A stretch of DNA of 64,000 nucleotides from Bacteroidales bacterium (lineage in GTDB: Bacteria; Bacteroidota; Bacteroidia; Bacteroidales; Marinilabiliaceae), in contig QKJP01000004.1 of the NCBI GenBank assembly GCA_003249255.1, positions 37,993 through 101,992 on the forward strand, written 5' to 3'. Under the pieces are notes generated by a model, which searched no databases, was not told where the DNA came from, and saw nothing but the letters and a program-made list of their open reading frames with translations. How positions within the stretch are numbered: position 1 is the first letter of the stretch; every line of letters starts with the position of its first letter. The position numbers and the translations under genes were made by a program. This document shows positions 1 through 7,382 of this stretch, piece after piece.

Positions 1-2
1 GC

Positions 3-194
3 GCAGATGCGGCCGGGAATTCTGCGATTGTAAAGGAGTATACGTCCACCGATTTTAATCCCCAAAGTTTATCGTGTAAGCTGTCTTGGGAAATTAAGAA
101 AAGTGCAAGTCTTAATGTAAGTTATCAATACTCGGAACCTAATACCTATTATAACTCGCAAACCATTGAAGCAGGGTTGTTATTAAGTTTTTAA
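3..194 (+). CDS. C-terminal end of a probable outer-membrane beta-barrel protein (partial)
   Basis: An open frame enters from the left edge and stops at 192-194, nine bases before the glycosyltransferase start. The 63 visible residues show alternating polar and hydrophobic strands and end in LLLSF with a terminal phenylalanine, as expected for the last strand of an outer-membrane beta barrel. The tight spacing suggests co-transcription with the GT2 gene, so an export or exopolysaccharide-linked barrel (YaiO-like) is possible. That family assignment is inference, because the N-terminal part is outside the window. Confidence 0.6.
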   Translation, partial: ADAAGNSAIVKEYTSTDFNPQSLSCKLSWEIKKSASLNVSYQYSEPNTYYNSQTIEAGLLLSF

Positions 195-203
195 ACGAAG
201 GAT

Positions 204-1799
204 ATGGTAAAGAAGAACGATATGTGGCAAACATCTGTAGCACCTAAGGTTCGTAACATCGACCGCTTGTTTTTTAAGCTGATGTTGACTCTGGGAGTGG
301 CAATTACCATCAGTTTTGCGATGTGGTGGCTTAAACCTGAGCATGTCGGGAATAAGTGGTTGTATGTACTGTTTACAGTTCTGTTTGGCTATAGTGTTTT
401 GCGTTTGTTATATAACTGGTATGTATATACACACATTAATACCCCGGAGCAAAAGAAAGCACCAGAGGGTTTATCGGTAGCCATTTTTACCACAAGTTAT
501 AAAGGAGAGCCTATTGAAATGGTTGAGAGAACCTTAAAGGCTTGTGCACGGGTAAACTATCCGCATACCACGTATTTGTTAGATAATACCGAAGATCCGC
601 AATTTAAAGAAGTGGCGGAACGAAATGGAGCGGTGTGGTTAGATATGGTAGGTACCACAGGAGCTAAAGCCGGGAAGATCAATAAGGCATTATCCTTAAC
701 CAAAGAAGAATTTATTCTTGTATTGGATCCTGATCACATGCCATTTCCAGACTTCTTTGAGCATACGCTAGGTTATTTTGAAGATCCGGAAGTTGGTTTT
801 GTTCAAGTTTCGCAAGGTTACTATAATCAATACCGTTCATTTGTGGCCAAAGGAGCCGCAGAGCAGAGTTACATGTTTTATGGGCCTGTTCAGATGTCTT
901 ACAGTCAAATGGGTGCAGCCATTGCCATTGGTGCCAATTGTACCTTCCGGCGAAAAGCATTCGATAGTATTGGAGGTCATGTCATTGGTTTGGCCGAAGA
1001 TTTACAAACCTCATTAAAACTGCACTCAGCCGGATGGAAATCGGTTTATAATCCGGTAATTGCCAACCGAGGTATTGTACCAGAAGATTTTGATTCATTT
1101 GCCAAACAGCAACTGAAATGGGCAAGGGGAGCTTTAGGTGTATTAGTAGAAGATTTACCAAGTGTGTTTAAAAAACTCAACTTCAAGCAGAAGTTGGTCT
1201 ACTCAGCTATCTCAACATACTATTTAACAGGCTTGGTGAACTTCCTGTTCATTATGTTCCCTTTCTTCTTCTTTATGACCGGGATGATTCCTTTAAATAT
1301 GTCTTTAGCTGCATTTGCTTATTTCGGATTGATGTATTTGGTGGTTTCGAGTTTGGAATACTATCTGGCAGCCAAATATGTATGCCATCCATCAGAGCGG
1401 TATTTTCACTGGCGTAGTATGCTCTTAAAATTTGCCACCTGGCCCATTTACTTCTATGCCTTTGTGTTGATGTTGTTTGATAAGAAAATTCCATACATCC
1501 CAACGTCCAAGCAAGTAGGGGCCGGAAAGTCGGTGATGGCTAAGCCACATTTGTTTTACTCCCTCTTGGTGGGATTATCATTAGCAGGTGTTTTTGTGCA
1601 CCGCTACTTATACCAGGCCAGTTATACCTTAGATGAGGATGCTGTTTTTACGTGGAGCATGGCAGGTTTTACTATTCTTGCATTAATCATGAGTATCATC
1701 TCCATCATTATTGCCTGTCCACCGATGCATTTGTTAAAGCGAGATGATACCTGGAATGAAATTGTATTTCAGCAAAAGGAAGAAGACAGAAATAAATAA
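204..1799 (+). CDS. Membrane-embedded GT2 processive glycosyltransferase (cellulose synthase-like)
   Basis: This 531-residue protein has two membrane segments near the N-terminus (about residues 25-70), a cytoplasmic GT-A domain (about 85-330) and four or more C-terminal membrane segments. The GT2 signatures are visible: an early aspartate in LLDNTEDP, the metal-binding DPD in LDPDHMPF, an acidic ED in LAEDLQ, and QLKW, a variant of the QxxRW motif of processive synthases. It probably polymerises and extrudes a surface polysaccharide across the inner membrane. The genes that follow supply CDP-sugar enzymes and a GH26 enzyme, which supports an exopolysaccharide role. The sugar transferred cannot be read from sequence. 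Confidence 0.85.
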   Translation: MVKKNDMWQTSVAPKVRNIDRLFFKLMLTLGVAITISFAMWWLKPEHVGNKWLYVLFTVLFGYSVLRLLYNWYVYTHINTPEQKKAPEGLSVAIFTTSYKGEPIEMVERTLKACARVNYPHTTYLLDNTEDPQFKEVAERNGAVWLDMVGTTGAKAGKINKALSLTKEEFILVLDPDHMPFPDFFEHTLGYFEDPEVGFVQVSQGYYNQYRSFVAKGAAEQSYMFYGPVQMSYSQMGAAIAIGANCTFRRKAFDSIGGHVIGLAEDLQTSLKLHSAGWKSVYNPVIANRGIVPEDFDSFAKQQLKWARGALGVLVEDLPSVFKKLNFKQKLVYSAISTYYLTGLVNFLFIMFPFFFFMTGMIPLNMSLAAFAYFGLMYLVVSSLEYYLAAKYVCHPSERYFHWRSMLLKFATWPIYFYAFVLMLFDKKIPYIPTSKQVGAGKSVMAKPHLFYSLLVGLSLAGVFVHRYLYQASYTLDEDAVFTWSMAGFTILALIMSIISIIIACPPMHLLKRDDTWNEIVFQQKEEDRNK

Positions 1800-1950
1800 T
1801 GTGCTGATGAATTAATGTGCAAATGAAAGCACTACTAGGCACTATATAAAGGCAGAAGCAATAAGAAATGATTAATTATTAATGTTAAATAATTCATTAT
1901 TAATAATTAAACACTAAAAAATTAAATCAATTAGCGAATGTGCTAATGCC

Positions 1951-1983
1951 AACCCTGTCAATGGTTGATAAACCTTGACCGTG
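1951..1983. repeat. REP-like imperfect palindrome
   Basis: The arms GTCAATGGTT and AACCTTGAC can pair around a GATA loop. A related sequence, TTGACAATGGTTGG on one arm, lies at about 54597-54634 near the REP-associated transposase, so this may be a second REP family. It sits in the 261-bp AT-rich gap between the GT2 gene and rfbF. The rest of that gap is dominated by repeated ATTAATAATTAAACAT-type runs with no visible gene. Confidence 0.4.
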
Positions 1984-2060
1984 TTTGAAAAAACGATTAA
2001 TGAAAGACAGATATCATTAATCACTAACCATTAATAATTAAACATTAAATACTAGGGGCT

Positions 2061-2834
2061 ATGAAAACATTAATTTTAGCAGGAGGGTTTGGAACCCGCT
2101 TTAGTGAAGAGACAGATCTTAAACCAAAGCCAATGATTCAGGTGGGACCACAACCAATTTTGTGGCACATTATGAAGATCTATTCTCATTATGGCTTTAA
2201 CGATTTTGTAATATTATTGGGGTATAAAGGTCATGTCATCAAAGAGTATTTTACCAATTACTTTTTACACCAGAGTGATATTACCATTGATTGCTCAAAC
2301 CATAAAGTAGAAATCATCAATAATAAATCTGAGCCATGGAAGATTACCTTGTTAGAAACCGGCTTAAATACCTACACTGGTGGGCGTATAAAGCAAGCTC
2401 AGCGGGTAATTGGCAATGAGCCTTTTATGCTAACTTATGGCGATGGTGTAGGAGATTTAAACATTAAAGAATTAATCGAATTTCATAAAACACAGAATAA
2501 ATTAGTTACCATGTCGGCTTATCAACCCGAAGGTCGTTTTGGAGCCATTAACTTTGGTGATGGTCATGCGGTTAATAGTTTCTCCGAAAAACCTAAAGGT
2601 GATGGAAATTGGATCAACTGTGGCTTCTTTGTATGCCAGCCCGAAGCCTTTGATTACATCACAGAAGGCGACTCAACGATTTGGGAACAAGAGCCATTAA
2701 GAAAGCTTGCCGAAGATGAGCAATTGGCTGCCTATAAGCACCACGGTTTTTGGCAACCGATGGATACGCTTAAAGATAAAAATACTCTAAACGAATACTG
2801 GGAAAAAAACGAAGCAGCATGGAAACTATGGTAA
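2061..2834 (+). CDS. rfbF: Glucose-1-phosphate cytidylyltransferase
   Basis: This cytosolic enzyme makes CDP-glucose from CTP and glucose 1-phosphate, the first step toward CDP-linked deoxy sugars. The N-terminal nucleotidyltransferase signature LAGGFGTRFSEET is followed by KPKPMIQVG, and YGDGVGD is the metal-binding region. The length of 257 residues is usual for RfbF. It overlaps the next gene by 16 bases, so the two are translationally coupled. RfbF followed by RfbG is the classical order in O-antigen and exopolysaccharide loci. Confidence 0.95.
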   Translation: MKTLILAGGFGTRFSEETDLKPKPMIQVGPQPILWHIMKIYSHYGFNDFVILLGYKGHVIKEYFTNYFLHQSDITIDCSNHKVEIINNKSEPWKITLLETGLNTYTGGRIKQAQRVIGNEPFMLTYGDGVGDLNIKELIEFHKTQNKLVTMSAYQPEGRFGAINFGDGHAVNSFSEKPKGDGNWINCGFFVCQPEAFDYITEGDSTIWEQEPLRKLAEDEQLAAYKHHGFWQPMDTLKDKNTLNEYWEKNEAAWKLW

Positions 2835-3970
2835 AAATTGATCACCTCTTTGGAGGAATATATCAAGGAAAAAAGGTTCTGGTTACTGGCCATACGGGGT
2901 TTAAAGGGTCGTGGTTATCCCATTGGTTGGTAATGATGGGAGCTGAAGTATATGGTTATTCTTTGGCTCCTGAAACAGAACCAAGTCATTGTATTATGTT
3001 AGACACCAAAATGACGGAATGTTATGGTGATATTACAGATCAAGAAGCCTTGGGTGATTTTTTTGAGGAAGCTCAACCTGAGATCGTCTTCCATTTAGCA
3101 GCGCAAGCTTTAGTGCGTGATTCTTACGATGATCCTATCACTACCTTTAATTCCAATGTAATGGGAACTTTATGTGTGTACGAAGCAGCCCGTAAGACAG
3201 CATCGGTTAAAGCCATTGTGAATGTGACCAGTGATAAGTGTTACGAAAACAAAGAATGGACCTGGGGTTACCGTGAAAATGATCCGATGGGTGGATATGA
3301 TCCCTATAGTGCTTCCAAAGGTTGTGCTGAGCTATTGACATCTTCTTACCGTAATTCATTTTTTAAAGATGGAAAAGGCATTTTGCTGGCCAGTGTGCGT
3401 GCAGGTAATGTAATAGGCGGAGGAGATTGGGCAAAAGACCGTTTGATTCCGGATATTGTAAGAGCTACATCCATTGCCCGAAGAGTGCAAATTCGTAATC
3501 CCAAAGCAACTCGTCCCTGGCAGCATGTATTAGAGCCTTTAAGTGGTTATTTGATGGTAGGATGGAAGCTTTTAGAGGGAGAAGCTCAGTATGCCGATGG
3601 TTGGAACTTTGGTCCGGATTTATCCAGTAATTTAACCGTGGGCGAAATTGTTGAGTTGTGTAAAGATTACTGGAACCAGATTGGAGTAGAGTTAAACACC
3701 GATCCTAACCAGGTGCACGAAGCACACTTGCTGATGTTAGATTGTTCCAAGGCCAACAAAATTCTTAAATGGAAACCGGTTTGGAACATTGAGGATACAT
3801 TAAAGCACACCATTGAGTGGTATAAAAACTATTATTTACATAATGCAGTAGATACCTTAAGTGATATTAAAGCTTTTGTTTCTGCCGCGCATAAAAGTGG
3901 AGTTGCATGGGCACAACAGGCAAATTTCAAGGAAGCCGGGCACTTATTACCGGTGGATCAGGCTATTTAA
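2819..3970 (+). CDS. rfbG: CDP-glucose 4,6-dehydratase
   Basis: This extended short-chain dehydrogenase converts CDP-glucose to CDP-4-dehydro-6-deoxyglucose. The NAD-binding glycine motif VTGHTGFKGSW lies at about residues 20-30 and the catalytic YSASK at about 162-166, with NVTSDKCYENKEW typical of RfbG. The annotated start overlaps rfbF by 16 bases; an alternative ATG three codons downstream (2828) is equally plausible. Its last 64 bases overlap the next epimerase gene in another frame. RfbF and RfbG together commit glucose to CDP-deoxyhexose synthesis. Confidence 0.93.
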   Translation: METMVKIDHLFGGIYQGKKVLVTGHTGFKGSWLSHWLVMMGAEVYGYSLAPETEPSHCIMLDTKMTECYGDITDQEALGDFFEEAQPEIVFHLAAQALVRDSYDDPITTFNSNVMGTLCVYEAARKTASVKAIVNVTSDKCYENKEWTWGYRENDPMGGYDPYSASKGCAELLTSSYRNSFFKDGKGILLASVRAGNVIGGGDWAKDRLIPDIVRATSIARRVQIRNPKATRPWQHVLEPLSGYLMVGWKLLEGEAQYADGWNFGPDLSSNLTVGEIVELCKDYWNQIGVELNTDPNQVHEAHLLMLDCSKANKILKWKPVWNIEDTLKHTIEWYKNYYLHNAVDTLSDIKAFVSAAHKSGVAWAQQANFKEAGHLLPVDQAI

Positions 3971-4812
3971 GCGCTTTTCTCGAAAAGAAACTGAAAGAGC
4001 TTGGAGCTGATGTTTATACTACCGATTTAGTGGATGCAGAAAAAGACAATCATTTTGTAGCAAATATAACTAAGAGTGTAGAGGTAGAGGCAGTTATTGA
4101 AAAAGTGAAACCAGATTATGTGTTTCACTTGGCTGCCTTAATTGACCGGGATCGTTCTTTTTCAGGTTTGGATAAGATGATGTCAGTGAATGTAAAAGGA
4201 ACGGCTGTTTTACTTGAGGCCTTAAAGGATGTTGATTACAAGCAGTTTGTTTTTGTGAGCTCCAGTGAAGTTTATGGAAATGTCGAATCTCCTTTCAGTG
4301 AAAATATGGTTCCCAAACCGGTTTCACCTTATTCATTGTCCAAATTAATGGCAGAGCACTTGGTGGGTACTTTTTCGGATCTAAACCAAAAGCCCTATGC
4401 TATTGCAAGAGTATTTAATTTCTTTGGTCCGGGAATGCCCGAACAGTTTTTTATTCCGGAGTTAATTAATACTCTTAAAAAAGGTGAAACTTTTAAGATG
4501 ACAAAAGGAGAGCAGAAACGTGATTTTCTGTATGTGGAAGATGTGGTAACTGCTTTATGTGAAATGGCTCTCAGCGAAAAAGCCAATAAGCAGTTGGTAA
4601 ATGTTTGCAGTGGAGAAGGAACCAGTATCGCTTCATTGGCACTTACAGCTAAAGAAGCCATGCAAAGTGAAGCAGAGATTCAAATGGGAGCCATCGATTA
4701 TCGTCCTAATGAAGTGTGGGAGATGATCGGAGACAGAAAAAAACTGGATGAAGTTACAGGTTTTAAACCAAAGTATTCTTTGCTTGCTGCAATGAAGATG
4801 TTGATGAGATAG
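3907..4812 (+). CDS. NAD-dependent sugar-nucleotide epimerase/dehydratase
   Basis: This 301-residue extended SDR has a glycine-rich motif, ITGGSGYLSAFL, at about residues 14-25, a conserved SSSEVYG and a catalytic YSLSK at about residues 142-146. It should modify the CDP-4-dehydro-6-deoxyhexose made by RfbG, for example by epimerisation or reduction, but the exact product cannot be assigned. The start lies 64 bases inside rfbG. This unusually long overlap is supported because the glycine motif begins only about 13 codons after the ATG and no later start retains it. The stop is followed by a repeat-rich non-coding gap. Confidence 0.82.
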   Translation: MGTTGKFQGSRALITGGSGYLSAFLEKKLKELGADVYTTDLVDAEKDNHFVANITKSVEVEAVIEKVKPDYVFHLAALIDRDRSFSGLDKMMSVNVKGTAVLLEALKDVDYKQFVFVSSSEVYGNVESPFSENMVPKPVSPYSLSKLMAEHLVGTFSDLNQKPYAIARVFNFFGPGMPEQFFIPELINTLKKGETFKMTKGEQKRDFLYVEDVVTALCEMALSEKANKQLVNVCSGEGTSIASLALTAKEAMQSEAEIQMGAIDYRPNEVWEMIGDRKKLDEVTGFKPKYSLLAAMKMLMR

Positions 4813-4950
4813 AATTAAAAAATGTGCTGATGTGCAAATTTTATAATGTGCAAATTGGGGAATGTGAGAATGTGCTTATTATTTCAAGCACCCTACCACC
4901 TTATTGAGTTTATTTTGTATTTGTAAATAAAATATACGGATTTCTAATCC

Positions 4951-4984
4951 GGACTCCGGACTCCGGACTTCGAGCTCCGGACTA
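4951..4984. repeat. Short tandem CGGACTC-type repeat
   Basis: The unit CGGACTC is repeated several times with drift (CGGACTCCGGACTCCGGACT, then CTCCGGACT). It lies in the gap between the epimerase and GH26 genes, beside runs of TGTGCTGATGTGCAAAT-type sequence. No coding potential is evident. Confidence 0.55.
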
Positions 4985-5007
4985 AAAGAAAAGAATATGA
5001 AACGACC

Positions 5008-5096
5008 ATGCAAAAAGCTTTAATCACAGGGGTCCCGATAGCTATCGGGAGATTAAATTTCCTTGTGCGTCTTGGCATCTTTGCGTGTAAATTATA
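5008..5096 (+). repeat. Dispersed intergenic repeat, copy 1 (CCCGATAGCTATCGGG core)
   Basis: The copy contains ATGCAAAAAGCTTTA, a perfect 16-base palindrome CCCGATAGCTATCGGG at 5034-5049, then GCGTCTTGGCATCTTTGCG. A second, diverged copy with the same order of blocks lies at 59022-59103, and a more degenerate relative at about 19355-19425. All three end just before a start codon. Confidence 0.7.
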
Positions 5097-5100
5097 ACCG

Positions 5101-6222
5101 ATGAAACGATTTTTAAAACTGCTATTATATATCGCTATTGGTGTAGGAATCTATCATGGTATTAACTACCTATATGCACTATCCAATCCTTACTTTAAAT
5201 CTGTTATGAGTGGTTTTAATACTTCAGTAACAGATTTAGATAGCCGTATATTCAATGCCAAACGTCTGGATTCATTAGCTTGGTTTAATGAGTATCGTAG
5301 CAATAAAGACAAATTATTAAATCCGGATACACTTTTAGTAGGTGTACACGATAGCCGTCAGGATGATTTGGAATATGCTGTTTTGCAGTTAGAGGATAGT
5401 TTGGATATAAATCTTCCCTTGGTTCACTTTTATATTTCGTGGGGAAATACCGAGAAAGAAGCCTTTCCAAAAGAAGAGTTAGAAACCATCGTTAAACTTG
5501 GCGCCGTTCCTGTAATTACCTGGGAGCCATGGTTGCAAGGTTTTACCGATGATTTTGCTCCTGGTTTGCGACACTCCGAAGCTCGTAACAAGAACGGAAT
5601 GCGCGATGTAGCTGATGGATTGTATGATGAGTATATAATTGAGTGGGCCGAAGGTGTGGCAGCTATTAATTCCCCGGTTTTTATGCGCTTTGCCCATGAA
5701 ATGAATGATCCTTACCGTTTTGCATGGGGGCCACAGAACAATGATGGGGCTGATTATGTAGCCGCCTGGCAGCACATTTATAAGCTATTTGAAGAACACC
5801 AGGCGAACGATTGTATCTGGATTTGGAATCCACATTTATCCTATTCTTTGTTTGAAGAATGTTACCCGGGTGATGAATATGTTGATTACATAGGAATCAA
5901 TACCCTAAACTTTGGTTCATCTGTTGAATGGTCGCGTTGGACCAGTTTTGAGAATATGTTTGCAAAGCATTATAAGGGTTTATGTGGCTACAAAAAGCCA
6001 ATCATGATTGCCGAGTTTGCATCCTTAGCTTATGGGGGTGACCGTAAGCAGTGGTATGTAAGTGCTTTAGATAGTTTTCCTCAGCGCTTTCCCCAGGTTA
6101 AGGCATTGTTGTTTTTTCATGTGTTAAGCGATTATACAGTAAGTAATAAGCAGTTAGACTGGTCGTTGATTTATGATCATGAAACCTTAATGGCGGTAAA
6201 AAATACCATAAAAAGTTGGTGA
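5101..6222 (+). CDS. Membrane-anchored GH26-family glycoside hydrolase
   Basis: This 373-residue protein starts with a hydrophobic segment (residues 5-28) that could be a signal anchor. The catalytic domain carries the two GH26 glutamates in context: E200 in FAHEMNDP as acid/base and E305 in MIAEFASL as nucleophile. GH26 includes beta-mannanases and related endo-enzymes. Placement after a GT2 synthase and CDP-sugar genes suggests it trims or processes the polymer made by this cluster rather than feeding catabolism, which is inference. It has no carbohydrate-binding module or sorting domain. Confidence 0.82.
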   Translation: MKRFLKLLLYIAIGVGIYHGINYLYALSNPYFKSVMSGFNTSVTDLDSRIFNAKRLDSLAWFNEYRSNKDKLLNPDTLLVGVHDSRQDDLEYAVLQLEDSLDINLPLVHFYISWGNTEKEAFPKEELETIVKLGAVPVITWEPWLQGFTDDFAPGLRHSEARNKNGMRDVADGLYDEYIIEWAEGVAAINSPVFMRFAHEMNDPYRFAWGPQNNDGADYVAAWQHIYKLFEEHQANDCIWIWNPHLSYSLFEECYPGDEYVDYIGINTLNFGSSVEWSRWTSFENMFAKHYKGLCGYKKPIMIAEFASLAYGGDRKQWYVSALDSFPQRFPQVKALLFFHVLSDYTVSNKQLDWSLIYDHETLMAVKNTIKSW

Positions 6223-6477
6223 TTTAATTAAAAAGATATTTTAGTTAATGTATGTGTAGTTAGATCAAAAGTTTTCATGGAGATGTTATTCTCTGTGAAG
6301 ACTTTTGTGTTTGGTATTCGTTCTAAATAACTTAGGATGATATAATAAATAATGATTTAACATTATATTAGTTGGGTGTTGGATTATTTATTGTTAATTT
6401 CACCCACGCTCATACTGGGGGAAGTGGTTAAGCGTAATTTGCGAAGTACTTGTATTAAAGGGTATTATAGATTTTAA
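6223..6477. other. Non-coding gap between the GH26 gene and a distant terminator
   Basis: About 255 bases with no convincing gene separate the GH26 stop from the next hairpin terminator. Around 6398-6460 the sequence is less AT-rich (CACCCACGCTCATACTGGGG). This leaves room for a short untranslated transcript ending at the 6478-6512 terminator, but no clear promoter was found. Confidence 0.35.
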
Positions 6478-6512
6478 TTCATCAGTTGTTAGAGCTGATG
6501 AATTTTTTTTTT
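6478..6512 (+). terminator. Rho-independent terminator
   Basis: The stem TTCATCAG (6478-6485) pairs with CTGATGAA (6495-6502) and is followed by a run of ten T residues. It separates the GH26 cluster from the next operon. Confidence 0.8.
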
Positions 6513-6602
6513 ATAAAAAGTTGAAAAAATGAATAGGGGAATATTAGATGTTAATCGTCCTCTATATGTTAAATGGATTAATGGGAATTCTTAATAAATA
6601 CT

Positions 6603-7379
6603 ATGAGTTTAGGAAATTGTTTTTCTCTGAATAATATATATGTAAATAGGCTGTGGTTTACGCAATTGGTTTTTTTGTTTTTTTTTCTCACCTCACCCCT
6701 TGGGGCTAGTGGTCAAGAAAAAAAGAGCAAGAGCATCGATGAGATTCTTTTGGAGCAATTCGGATATGACCAAATTCTGCTAAATGGCAGGCAGTATGTC
6801 AATAAATATCATTTGGATAAGGGGCATCCTTTTTTTTTAACAGATCAATTGCAAGATGGGACTTTGGTTCTTCATAACAAGTCTTATTCAGGCTTAAAGT
6901 TGATGTATAATTTATATGAAGAGAATGTTGTTTTGGTATTGGGCGAAGGTTCTTCCTTAACTGCTCTTTTGCCTCCTGTTGATTACATAAGTGAATTTAC
7001 GATAGGTAATTCTCATTTTAAAAAAATAGCCATTGAAGATGAAGTTAAGTTTTATGAAGTGGTATATGATGGAAAGGTTGCCGTTTTATATGATTGGTAT
7101 AAGAAACGTTCAGAATCTGATCATGCCAGTTTGATGGCTTTTGAGTATTCGATGGATAAAAAGAAGACTTATTTGTTTTATGATAATCAGTTGTTTTCAT
7201 ATAAATCCAAAGGGAGTTTTATAAAGTTGTTTAATCCAAATCAGAAGAAAGCCATTAAAGACTACATCAAAAAAAATAAAATACTTTTTAAAACAACGAG
7301 CAATCAGGAAATGAAGAAACTGTTAGCCTTTTGTGAGGAATATTGGATTAATAAACCTGTAAAAACAAAGAAAGATTAA
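6603..7379 (+). CDS. Exported protein of unknown function
   Basis: The 258-residue product has a signal peptide (hydrophobic about residues 18-35, then ASGQ) and no recognisable catalytic motif. The mature part is rich in aromatic and lysine residues, with a lysine-rich C-terminus. Only three bases separate it from the TonB receptor gene, so it heads a probable four-gene operon and may be a periplasmic or surface partner of the receptor. I do not recognise the family. Confidence 0.7.
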   Translation: MSLGNCFSLNNIYVNRLWFTQLVFLFFFLTSPLGASGQEKKSKSIDEILLEQFGYDQILLNGRQYVNKYHLDKGHPFFLTDQLQDGTLVLHNKSYSGLKLMYNLYEENVVLVLGEGSSLTALLPPVDYISEFTIGNSHFKKIAIEDEVKFYEVVYDGKVAVLYDWYKKRSESDHASLMAFEYSMDKKKTYLFYDNQLFSYKSKGSFIKLFNPNQKKAIKDYIKKNKILFKTTSNQEMKKLLAFCEEYWINKPVKTKKD

Positions 7380-7382
7380 AGT

